NCBI RefSeq assembly: GCF_001427985.1
Contig: NZ_LMSA01000002.1
Span: forward strand, 339,550 to 403,549
Source: Knoellia sp. Soil729
Lineage (GTDB): Bacteria; Actinomycetota; Actinomycetes; Actinomycetales; Dermatophilaceae
Direction of reading: 5' to 3'
Length of the DNA stretch: 64,000 bases
Part shown: positions 57,511 through 64,000 of the stretch, piece after piece
How the letters are laid out: each line of letters starts with the position of its first letter
Position numbering within the stretch: the stretch's first letter is position 1
The notes under the pieces: generated by a model
Told to the model about the DNA's origin: nothing
The model's database searches: none
What the model saw: the letters and a program-made list of their open reading frames with translations, nothing else
Translations under genes and position numbers: made by a program

Positions 57511-57530
57511 TCCTGAGCGTTTCCTGAGCG
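57511..57530. promoter_or_regulatory. Direct repeat with 11-bp period, possible OmpR-type operator
   Basis: TCCTGAGCG occurs at 57511-57519 and again at 57522-57530, an 11-bp period, as expected for two tandem OmpR-family monomers on one helix face. It lies 22 bp upstream of the PAP2 start, whose operon contains an OmpR-family regulator. A looser copy (TCCCCAGCG) lies at 57542. Confidence 0.45.
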
Positions 57531-57632
57531 CTGCGAGCCCTTCCCCAGCGCCTCAGCAGCCCTTCAGGTGGGGGGAGCCATGGTGGGCACGTCGGCCACC
57601 ATCGGCAGACCACGACAGTCGAGGAGTGGCTC

Positions 57633-58691
57633 ATGGACGCACACCCGGTCCCCGCCACCACAGCGTCATGGTCGGTGCCGGTCCGAGCGGCCGCCACCCT
57701 TGCTCTCGCCGCGCTCGTCCTCTGGTGGGCCCTGCCGAGGGTCACCGGTGTCGACTGGTCCGCCATCGGCGGCGTGGTCGCCGGCATCACGCCGCGGGCT
57801 GCGCTGCTCCTCGCGGTGCTGTGGATGGCTGGCCTGTTCACCCACTCCTTCGTCCTCACCGCCGCCCTGCCGGGCCTGAGCTGCAGGCGCGCGCTCACGC
57901 TCAACCTCACCGGAAGTGCCGTGTCCAACGTCGTACCGTTCGGCGGCGCCCTGGGCCTCGCGCTCAACCTGTCGATGATCCGCTCGTGGCGCTTCCACCG
58001 CAGTTCCTACGCCACCTTCGTCGTGGTGACGAACATCTGGGACGTTCTCGCCAAGCTGGCCCTGCCGGTCGTGGCGCTGGCCGTCATGGTGGCCCGCGGC
58101 GCGCTTCCCACTCCGGCCCTCCGCTCGGGTGCCGAGGCAGGCGCGGTGCTGCTCGCCCTCTTCATGGCGGTCGTCGTAGCAGTGGTGTGGAGTGACCCCT
58201 TGGCACACGCGGCAGCGCGCCTCCTCGTCTCGGTCGCACGTCGCTTCCGACGCCGCCCCGGGACCACGAACGCCGGTCTCGAGGAGCACCTGCTCGCGGC
58301 GCGGAGCCGGGTCCGCCAGGTCGTGGCACACGGCTGGGCGCAGCTGACGATCGGCATGGTCGGATACGTCGCCTGCCAGGGTGCGCTGCTGTGGTTCTGC
58401 CTGCGGGCCGTGGGACAGACCCAACCGGTGTATGCCGTGCTTGCCGCCCTCGCTGCGGACCGCCTCCTGAGCCTCGTCCCCCTCACCCCCGGCGGGGCCG
58501 GGTTCGCGGAGGTCGGTGCCGCAGCGACCCTCATCGCCTGTGGGGCACAACCTCTGGCCGTCACTGCCGGCGTCCTGCTCTATCGCGCCTTCATCTTCCT
58601 CCTCGAGATCCCGGTCGGCGGCCTGTGGCTGGGGTGCTGGTGGGCCCTGCGCAGCCGCGCCGGCCTCGCCGCTGAGGTGGTGGCACCGTGA
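57633..58691 (+). CDS. UPF0104/LPG-synthase transmembrane-domain protein
   Basis: A 352-residue integral membrane protein with about eight helices, of the lysylphosphatidylglycerol synthase N-terminal (flippase-like) family. The motif AVSNVVPFGGALGLALNLSM (about 92-111) and LLSLVPLTPGGAGFAEVGAA (about 270-289) are typical. It lacks the soluble aminoacyl transfer domain, so it probably flips or handles lipids or glycolipids rather than making LPG. The GTGA overlap with the following glycosyltransferase suggests they act on one pathway. GAGGAG precedes the ATG. Confidence 0.87.
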   Translation: MDAHPVPATTASWSVPVRAAATLALAALVLWWALPRVTGVDWSAIGGVVAGITPRAALLLAVLWMAGLFTHSFVLTAALPGLSCRRALTLNLTGSAVSNVVPFGGALGLALNLSMIRSWRFHRSSYATFVVVTNIWDVLAKLALPVVALAVMVARGALPTPALRSGAEAGAVLLALFMAVVVAVVWSDPLAHAAARLLVSVARRFRRRPGTTNAGLEEHLLAARSRVRQVVAHGWAQLTIGMVGYVACQGALLWFCLRAVGQTQPVYAVLAALAADRLLSLVPLTPGGAGFAEVGAAATLIACGAQPLAVTAGVLLYRAFIFLLEIPVGGLWLGCWWALRSRAGLAAEVVAP

Positions 58692-59770
58692 GGATCCTGC
58701 ACGTCACCGACACCTACGCCCCCACGGTCGGCGGCATCGAGGTGCTCGTGCGGACCCTGGCCGAGAGCCAGGCCGTCGTCGGCCTTGAGGTCACCGTCCT
58801 CACCTGCACGCCCGACCGTGTTGCGCACCCGTGCCTCTCGGGGGACGTCGAGGTGTGCCGGGACCCCCGGGCGCTGCACTCCCTCGTCTCTGACGCCGAC
58901 GTCGTGCACGGGCACGTCTCTGCGTTCTCCCCCCTGGCCCTTCGCGGCGTCGAGATGGGGGCACGAGCCGACGCCGCTGCCGTGGCCAGCGTCCACTCCG
59001 TGTGGGGCAGTGCGTGGCCGCTCTTTCGTGCAGCCGCGGCCGTTCGTGGTTGGACCGACCTGCCGATCCAGTGGGCCGCAGTGAGTGAGGTCGCCGCCGG
59101 CCCCGTGGGTCGCGCGTTGCCCGGCCACGACGTCCTCGTCGTTCCCAACGCCGTCGACACGGGCTTCTGGGCACCACAGGGAAGCCCACGGCATACCGAC
59201 GTCGTGACCGTGGTTGCGGTGATGCGGATGGCCGGCCGCAAGCGGCCGCTCGCCCTCGTCGACGTGCTCGAGCGCATGCGAGCGCTCGTTCCCGGGCACG
59301 TCGCCGTGCGTGCCGTCCTCGTCGGGGACGGCCCGCTCCTGGGTTCGGTCCGCCGGCGTCTGGACCAGCGCGGGATGTCCGAGTGGGTGCGCACGCCGGG
59401 CGACGTCAGCCACGCCGAGCTGCGCGAGCTCTACCGCCGCTCGCAGGTGTTCGTCTCGCCGTCCACCCATGAGTCCTTCGGCCTGGCCGCCCTCGAGGCT
59501 CGTGCCGCGGGCCTGGCCGTCGTGGCGCGGTCGCAGACGGGGATCGCCGAGTTCCTCGCCGACGGCGTCGAGGGTCTCCTCGCCGACAGCGACTCCGGGC
59601 TGGCGGAGCACCTCGCGCACCTGTGCGTGGACGAGCCCTTGCGTGGACGGATCGTGGCGCACAACCACGCGCACCGCCCGGCGCTCGACTGGTCCTGCGT
59701 GCGCGAGCGCACGACCGCACTGTACCTGCGGGCCGGAGCGCTCGACATCGAGGCGACCCATGCCGCCTGA
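58688..59770 (+). CDS. GT4 family glycosyltransferase
   Basis: A 360-residue GT-B glycosyltransferase. It starts MRILHVTDTYAPTVGGIEVL (the first Rossmann loop) and has the donor-binding E-x7-E in ESFGLAALEARAAGLAVVAR (about residues 260-279), followed by GIAEFLADGVEGLL. Donor and acceptor are unknown. Genes of this type next to a UPF0104 protein are common in actinobacterial glycolipid loci. The start is a GTG at 58688. Confidence 0.9.
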   Translation: MRILHVTDTYAPTVGGIEVLVRTLAESQAVVGLEVTVLTCTPDRVAHPCLSGDVEVCRDPRALHSLVSDADVVHGHVSAFSPLALRGVEMGARADAAAVASVHSVWGSAWPLFRAAAAVRGWTDLPIQWAAVSEVAAGPVGRALPGHDVLVVPNAVDTGFWAPQGSPRHTDVVTVVAVMRMAGRKRPLALVDVLERMRALVPGHVAVRAVLVGDGPLLGSVRRRLDQRGMSEWVRTPGDVSHAELRELYRRSQVFVSPSTHESFGLAALEARAAGLAVVARSQTGIAEFLADGVEGLLADSDSGLAEHLAHLCVDEPLRGRIVAHNHAHRPALDWSCVRERTTALYLRAGALDIEATHAA

Positions 59771-59918
59771 CCTCCTCACCGCGACGACCGGCGGCGTACG
59801 TGTGCCGCCGGTCGCCTCCCACCTCGCCCGGGTGCCCGACCCCGTTCCTCACGGTGTGTCGCCCCATGTCGAGGGCTGGCCGGCACCACGCAGCGCCCCC
59901 TTTCGCTGCGCGCTGGCC

Positions 59919-59956
59919 GTCGCTGCCTGGCGGTCCCTCCGCCGCCAGGCAGCGAC
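59919..59956 (+). terminator. Terminator hairpin after the glycosyltransferase gene
   Basis: A perfect 15-bp stem (59919-59933 with 59942-59956) closes an 8-nt loop, about 150 bp after the glycosyltransferase stop. The MBL-fold gene ends on the other strand at 60025, so it may serve both. The 254-bp gap holds no other convincing structure. Confidence 0.8.
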
Positions 59957-60024
59957 CTGCCCTGTCAGCGAGTGAGGTCGGAGCCGCCGGGGTCGCGGCG
60001 AAGCGCGGTGGCGACGGCGCGGGG

Positions 60025-60873
60025 TTATCGCCCGGCGCCGTCCAATGCGTAGGAGTCGCCACGCCGGAGGACGCGAACCCGGTCCCCGATGCCGGCTTCG
60101 CGTGCCGCGGCCGTGAAGTCCGACAGGGGTGACGTGAACACGTCGTAGTCCTCGTAGTGGATGGGGATCGCGATGGCCGGGTCGATGAGGCGCACGGCCT
60201 CGACTCCCTGGTCGGCGTCCATGGTCACCATGATGCCGAGCACCTTGGTCCCGCCGAGGTGGAAGAAACCGACGTCGAGGTCGGGGTGGCGCTGCGGGAT
60301 CGCCTCGAGGTCGTCGTACATGAGCGTGTCACCGCTGATGTAGAGCTTGGGCACCGAGGTGTGCTGATCCGCCTCCAGCACCGTGCCCATGACGTCGGGC
60401 AGCACAAGGTCGGTCACGCCGGGGCCGTGCCGCGCCGGGCAGGCCGTCACGACGAGCCGGCGATCGCCCTTCGTGATCGTCATGCGGTCCCAGGTGTCGA
60501 GCCCCCGGGCCTGAGCGAAGCCGAGCTCGTGGAGCGCGTCTCGAGCCTGTGGGGTGGTGACGACCGGCAGTGACCTGTCGAGCTTGGCCTGCGCCTCCTG
60601 GTCGAAGTGGTCACCGTGGAAGTGCGAGAGCAGCACGAGGTCGATGGGCGGCAGGTCCGCGATCTCCATGGCGGGATCGGTGAGCCGGGTCGAGCTCATG
60701 CCGTAGCCCAGGTCGACCTTCTCGTGTCGGTGCACGAAGGTCGGGTCGGTGAGGATCGTGAACCCGCCGTAGCGCAGGAGCAGGGTGGCGTTGCCGATGA
60801 ACAGCACCGAGTCCTCGTCAGGCTCCGCGGAGGCGGCGGCGCGGGTGGTGGGCAGGGTGAGCTCGAGGTCCAT
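60025..60873 (-). CDS. MBL-fold metallohydrolase (UlaG-like)
   Basis: A 282-residue metallo-beta-lactamase-fold protein. The metal site HFHGDHFD (about residues 78-85) supplies H-x-H-x-DH; further ligands lie in CPARHGPG, SGDTLMYDDL and PIHYEDYD. This layout resembles the UlaG/YtnP-like hydrolases of small-molecule substrates. The specific substrate is unknown. The ATG at 60873 has TAGCGC 7 nt upstream, an imperfect match to the leaderless boxes. Confidence 0.87.
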   Translation of the reverse strand: MDLELTLPTTRAAASAEPDEDSVLFIGNATLLLRYGGFTILTDPTFVHRHEKVDLGYGMSSTRLTDPAMEIADLPPIDLVLLSHFHGDHFDQEAQAKLDRSLPVVTTPQARDALHELGFAQARGLDTWDRMTITKGDRRLVVTACPARHGPGVTDLVLPDVMGTVLEADQHTSVPKLYISGDTLMYDDLEAIPQRHPDLDVGFFHLGGTKVLGIMVTMDADQGVEAVRLIDPAIAIPIHYEDYDVFTSPLSDFTAAAREAGIGDRVRVLRRGDSYALDGAGR

Positions 60874-60942
60874 GTCGGTTGCGCTACCCGCTCCTCGCCA
60901 CGCCAAACCACCCCGATGCCCGCCCCACCTTTCCCGCCTGAA

Positions 60943-60999
60943 GTGGGTTTCTCTCACCTCGCCTGACCGCGGTCGTCAAGCGACGTGAGAGAAACCCAC
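60943..60999. repeat. Long inverted repeat downstream of the NYN gene
   Basis: Perfect 15-bp arms (60943-60957 with 60985-60999) flank a 27-nt loop that contains the palindrome GACCGCGGTC (60965-60974). An outer pair, CCTGAA (60937) with TTCAGG (61006), extends it. It lies between the MBL and NYN genes, both on the minus strand. Its arm (GTTTCTCTCACC) resembles the 4096 palindrome (GTTTCTCACC). Confidence 0.8.
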
Positions 61000-61042
61000 C
61001 GCAGGTTCAGGTCGTCGAATGACAGGGGGCCGGGCGTCGCTA

Positions 61043-61088
61043 CGTCGGCGCACCGCTTCAGGCTGCGTCGGCGCACCGCTTCAGGCTG
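61043..61088. repeat. Perfect tandem duplication of 23 bp
   Basis: Bases 61043-61065 are repeated exactly at 61066-61088 (unit starts CGTCGGCGCACCGCTTCAGG). It lies in the 296-bp gap between the MBL and NYN genes. I see no function. Confidence 0.9.
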
Positions 61089-61169
61089 CATGTCTTCCAC
61101 CGCGTTCCGACAAGCCCCCTGCCACGTGAGGGCACCTCGCGGCGCGAGGGAGGAACTCGTGCAGGGACG

Positions 61170-61862
61170 TCACGAGCTCTTCTTGATGCGCACCGCGACG
61201 CTGGTCGTGCCCTCGTTGCGGAACTCGTATCCCGGAAGGTTCTTGAGCACCTTTGTCCAGCTTGCCTTGCCATGGTCCTTGGCGGACTGACCATTGAGCT
61301 GACGCATGTGGTTCGCAACGGCGCTGACTCTTGCCCAGCCCTGCTTGTCACCGTTCTTCGCGATCGCGCCAGCCAACAGCTCGGGCAGGGGCGGTTGCCG
61401 CTTGGCGAGAGGCGTCGGCCTTTCGGCCGCTGCTGCGGGGACGGCAATGAACAGGGAGCAGGCGGCCCGGAAAGATGTCGCAGTGCTCTCGCGGCCGTAG
61501 CCGATAACGGTTGCTCCGCGCTCCCGGAGAAAGTGAGCCACGGGCGCGTAGTCGCTGTCGCTGGACACGAGGGCGTACACGTCCGGCTTGGTCGTGTGGT
61601 GGATGTCCACCGCGTCAATGACCAGCGCGAGATCGGTGGCGTTCTTGCCGCGAACCGGGTCCGACTGCTGGACGGGCCGGATACCGCGACGGCTCAGCTC
61701 AGCGTCCCAAGCCTTGAGTGCGGGCTTGAACCAGTTTCCATAGGCGCGCCGGATGGTGACGTCGCCGTGCTCGGCCAGGGATCTGAGCACTCGATCAAGG
61801 CTGCTCAACGCTGCGTTATCGGCATCGATGAGGAGGGCGACGGCAGGGCGGACGGTTGTCAC
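61170..61862 (-). CDS. NYN domain protein with C-terminal LOTUS/OST-HTH-like domain
   Basis: A 230-residue protein. The N-terminal NYN (PIN-like) domain (residues 1-140) shows LLIDADNAALSSLDRVL, the aspartate in DLALVIDAVDIHHTTKPDVY and ALVSSDSDYAPVAHFLRERG, which suit a metal-dependent ribonuclease. Residues about 155-228 resemble an OST-HTH/LOTUS RNA-binding domain (ELLAGAIAKNGDKQGWARVS). The combination suggests RNA binding and cleavage, but activity is not shown. The GTG at 61862 has a TAAGGT box 6 nt upstream. It appears to be a single-gene transcript. Confidence 0.85.
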   Translation of the reverse strand: MTTVRPAVALLIDADNAALSSLDRVLRSLAEHGDVTIRRAYGNWFKPALKAWDAELSRRGIRPVQQSDPVRGKNATDLALVIDAVDIHHTTKPDVYALVSSDSDYAPVAHFLRERGATVIGYGRESTATSFRAACSLFIAVPAAAAERPTPLAKRQPPLPELLAGAIAKNGDKQGWARVSAVANHMRQLNGQSAKDHGKASWTKVLKNLPGYEFRNEGTTSVAVRIKKSS

Positions 61863-61874
61863 GCTGGCACCTTA
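61863..61874 (-). promoter_or_regulatory. Leaderless-type promoter for the NYN gene
   Basis: Minus-strand TAAGGT (61874-61869) is followed by 6 nt and the GTG at 61862. Confidence 0.45.
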
Positions 61875-62113
61875 GCCACCCTGCGACACATTGGGCTGGC
61901 CTTTCGCGGAGCCGCTGACATGACGCCACTGTCCGCGGCCGATCCATGCGGGTGGGCCACTGAGATGACATGGGCCACCTCAGGCGCGGTCAACCGGCCG
62001 CCTGGGGGCTGACGAAAAGTCCACGAAAGGGCAGATCGGATGTATGACCCGATGCTCTTGCGAACTCTGTGCGGTCTGAAGGAGTCCGCCCCCCGACCTG
62101 AGAACGCGCCGAG
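61875..62113. other. Gap between the NYN gene and ychF
   Basis: Both flanking genes are on the minus strand. A weak hairpin, CAGGCG (61981-61986) with CGCCTG (61999-62004) and an inner CGG-CCG, may end ychF transcription. I see no gene or RNA here. Confidence 0.4.
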
Positions 62114-63205
62114 TCACACGTTGAAGCGGAACTCCACGACGTCGCCGTCCTGCATGACGTAGTCCTTGCCCTCCATGCGGACCTTGCCGGCGGCCTTGGC
62201 GGCGGCCATCGTGCCAGCCGAGTCGAGGTCGGCGAAGGACACGATCTCGGCCTTGATGAAGCCCCTCTGGAAGTCGGTGTGGATGACGCCGGCGGCCTGG
62301 GGCGCGGTCCAGCCCTGGCCGATCGTCCACGCCCGCGACTCCTTGGGCCCGGCCGTCAGGTAGGTCTGCAGCCCGAGCGTGTGGAACCCGGTGCGCGCCA
62401 GCTGATCCAAGCCGGACTCGGTCGCGCCGAAGCCCTCGAGCATCTCCTGGGCATCCTCGGGAGACATGTCCATGAGGTCCATCTCGAGCTTGGCGTTGAG
62501 GAAGACCGCGTCGGCCGGAGCCACGAGCTCGCGCAGGCGGGCGTGCAGGTCGGTGTCCGCGAGCTGCTCCTCATCCAGGTTGAAGACATAGATGAACGGC
62601 TTGGTCGTGAGCAGCCCGAGCGAGGTGACCCCGTCCCAGTCGAGACCGACCTTCGCGTCGTTCTTCACGGCATACAGGGTCGTGCCCTCTTCGAGCACCT
62701 TCTGGGCCGCGAGCGCGTTGTCGAGCAGCGGCTTGGCCTCCTTCTTGATGCGCGCCTCCTTCTCGAGGCGCGGCACGGCCCTCTCCAGCGTCTGGAGGTC
62801 GGCGAGAATCAGCTCGGTGTGGATGGTCTCGATGTCGCTCGCAGGCGAGACCTTGCCGTCGACATGCACGACGTCGCCGTCCTCGAACGCACGCACCACC
62901 TGGCAGATCGCGTCGGCCTCGCGGATGTTGGCGAGGAACTTGTTGCCCAGCCCCTCCCCCTCCGAGGCGCCGCGCACGATGCCGGCGATGTCGACGAACG
63001 AGACGGTCGCCGGGAGCAGCTTCTCGGACCCGTGGATCTCGGCGAGCCGACCGAGCCGCTCGTCCGGCAGCGGGACGACGCCGACGTTGGGCTCGATCGT
63101 GGCGAACGGGTAGTTCGCGGCGAGGACGTTGTTCTTGGTCAGGGCGTTGAACATCGTCGACTTGCCGACGTTGGGGAGCCCGACGATTCCGATGGTGAGT
63201 GCCAC
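62114..63205 (-). CDS. ychF: Redox-regulated ATPase/GTPase YchF (Obg family)
   Basis: A 363-residue P-loop protein that binds ribosomes and prefers ATP in many species. G1 is [10 protein letters not shown] (about residues 8-17), the switch region is [10 protein letters not shown], and the nucleotide-specificity site reads FNLDEEQ, not NKxD, consistent with YchF. The TGS domain occupies the C-terminus ([20 protein letters not shown], then [15 protein letters not shown]). The GTG at 63205 has a TAGACT box 9 nt upstream that begins with the stop codon of the small membrane gene. Confidence 0.95.
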   Translation of the reverse strand: MALTIGIVGLPNVGKSTMFNALTKNNVLAANYPFATIEPNVGVVPLPDERLGRLAEIHGSEKLLPATVSFVDIAGIVRGASEGEGLGNKFLANIREADAICQVVRAFEDGDVVHVDGKVSPASDIETIHTELILADLQTLERAVPRLEKEARIKKEAKPLLDNALAAQKVLEEGTTLYAVKNDAKVGLDWDGVTSLGLLTTKPFIYVFNLDEEQLADTDLHARLRELVAPADAVFLNAKLEMDLMDMSPEDAQEMLEGFGATESGLDQLARTGFHTLGLQTYLTAGPKESRAWTIGQGWTAPQAAGVIHTDFQRGFIKAEIVSFADLDSAGTMAAAKAAGKVRMEGKDYVMQDGDVVEFRFNV

Positions 63206-63220
63206 GGGGACAAGAGTCTA
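63206..63220 (-). promoter_or_regulatory. Leaderless-type promoter for ychF overlapping a stop codon
   Basis: Minus-strand TAGACT (63220-63215) is followed by 9 nt and the GTG at 63205, slightly wider than the others. Its TAG is the stop codon of the gene before. Confidence 0.35.
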
Positions 63221-63442
63221 CTGGCGCGCAATGCGTGCGCTCGCCACCCTGCTTCCCACCCACCCGGCGAGGGCCGCGAGCGCGATGCCGACCACCGCGA
63301 ACACCGCATAGAGCCGAGCCGCGTCACCGTCACGCTGGTTGAGGGCATAGGCGACAGCCACGAGGCTCACGACGACCCAGACCAGCAGCGCGGTGGCGAG
63401 CAGCAGACCGACGACGAGACCGACGAACCTGCCCGCGGTCAC
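63218..63442 (-). CDS. Small two-helix membrane protein
   Basis: A 74-residue protein with two membrane helices (FVGLVVGLLLATALLVWVVV, about 6-25, and VFAVVGIALAALAGWVGSRV, about 48-67). I recognise no family. The GTG at 63442 overlaps the stop of the NUDIX gene (GTGA), so it is translated with that gene. Its own TAG stop begins the candidate ychF promoter. Confidence 0.65.
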   Translation of the reverse strand: MTAGRFVGLVVGLLLATALLVWVVVSLVAVAYALNQRDGDAARLYAVFAVVGIALAALAGWVGSRVASARIARQ

Positions 63443-63972
63443 GCCATGCTCCCGGGGATCTCGCTGTTCTCGAGATACAGCGGGTATGCCGGTCCGTCGC
63501 CTTCCAAGACCTGCTCCAGCAGGCGGGCGGCATAGGGCGCCACGTGCTCCCCGATGTCCTTCGGCGCGACCCAGTGGACGTCCTTGATCTCGCGCGGCAG
63601 CAGAGTGAGGTCGTCGGTGAACGAGCGCGGAACCACTCCCAGGTCATAGAGGAACAGCACGGCGTCATCCCATCCCCGCCAGGGCGGCAGCCAGTTCACC
63701 GCCAGCAGTCGCTCGATGCCGACCGAGACACCGAGCTCCTCACTGATCTCGCGCACGACGCACGCGGCCGGCGACTCCATCGGGTCGACGACTCCCCCGG
63801 GCAGGTCCCACTCGGCCTTGTAGGTCAGCTGGCACAGGAGGACGTCGCCGTCCTCGTTGCGCAGGAGTCCCTGCCCGATGTTGCGCTTGCGCGGCAGCTT
63901 CGCGTTGAGGATGTGGATGAACGAGCGTCGGCCGGACTCTGTCGAGGTGTCGGGTCGCCCGCTGTCAGCCAT
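63439..63972 (-). CDS. NUDIX hydrolase
   Basis: A 177-residue NUDIX protein. The box GVVDPMESPAACVVREISEE (followed by LGV) satisfies G-x5-E-x7-RE-x2-EE-x-G (about residues 59-81). It begins with a basic segment (ILNAKLPRKRNIGQGLLRNE) and the substrate is unknown. It is a paralogue in type, not sequence, of the NUDIX gene at 41511. The ATG at 63972 lies 6 nt after a TAGCCT box (63984-63979). Confidence 0.9.
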   Translation of the reverse strand: MADSGRPDTSTESGRRSFIHILNAKLPRKRNIGQGLLRNEDGDVLLCQLTYKAEWDLPGGVVDPMESPAACVVREISEELGVSVGIERLLAVNWLPPWRGWDDAVLFLYDLGVVPRSFTDDLTLLPREIKDVHWVAPKDIGEHVAPYAARLLEQVLEGDGPAYPLYLENSEIPGSMA

Positions 63973-63984
63973 GGTCCGAGGCTA
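63973..63984 (-). promoter_or_regulatory. Leaderless-type promoter for the NUDIX gene
   Basis: Minus-strand TAGCCT (63984-63979) is followed by 6 nt and the ATG at 63972. Confidence 0.45.
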
Positions 63985-64000
63985 ACCTCCCCTTCGCCGC

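Noticed and set aside
59760-59975. A 71-codon ORF overlapping the end of the GT4 gene
   Set aside because: No ribosome-binding site or recognisable sequence, and its second half is the terminator hairpin at 59919-59956.

Overview
The window is ordinary-looking chromosome from a high-GC actinobacterium (I estimate about 70% GC by eye). Several things point to that phylum: a mycothiol-type deacetylase (mshB), the sigE-rseA-htrA-tatB locus with a divergent O-methyltransferase, DUF3117, the succinylase lysine pathway (dapC, dapD, dapE), a 7Fe ferredoxin next to dapC, and many GTG starts. A family such as Intrasporangiaceae (Micrococcales) is my guess, not something shown here. I find 62 protein genes (one cut by the left edge, one with an apparent frameshift), one doubtful upstream ORF, and no rRNA, tRNA, CRISPR array, insertion sequence or prophage.

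Layout. 1-10 kb: a partial AbiEi-type regulator, glpK-glpD (glycerol use), a frameshifted DUF2332 gene, an aminopeptidase P, a PIG-L deacetylase, a stress-type membrane protein and an acyl-CoA dehydrogenase. 10-20 kb: a RIO-like kinase, two coupled CoA-ester lyases, an MgtE-N/CBS protein with DUF1003 and Mrp, and the tatB-htrA-rseA-sigE envelope-stress operon. 20-30 kb: pepA, a four-gene membrane operon (two DivIVA-like proteins, an SRPBCC protein and two membrane glycosyltransferase-like proteins), a LOG protein, and dapE/dapD. 30-42 kb: citrate synthase, dapC, fdxA, a VanW protein, a flavin reductase-mshB-solute-binding lipoprotein operon, and typA. 42-50 kb: a complete peptide-type ABC importer, then a pterin dehydratase, a VIT-type transporter and an amidotransferase. 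50-64 kb: malQ, a sodium:solute symporter with its small partner, a convergent histidine kinase/response regulator pair, PAP2, a UPF0104-GT4 pair, an MBL-fold hydrolase, a NYN-domain protein, ychF and a NUDIX hydrolase.

Many neighbouring genes overlap by ATGA, GTGA or TGATG, so translational coupling is the rule inside operons. Eighteen genes carry a TANNNT box 6-9 nt before the start codon, as expected for leaderless transcripts. In four cases the box begins with the TAG stop codon of the gene before. I used this pattern to choose three starts.

The most interesting signals are not genes. The heptamer TATGCCG (or CGGCATA) occurs about 45 times against roughly 6-7 expected. A set of long, near-perfect inverted repeats with related arms sits between genes, including a perfect 62-bp palindrome. 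I found no cluster that clearly forms an undescribed biological system.
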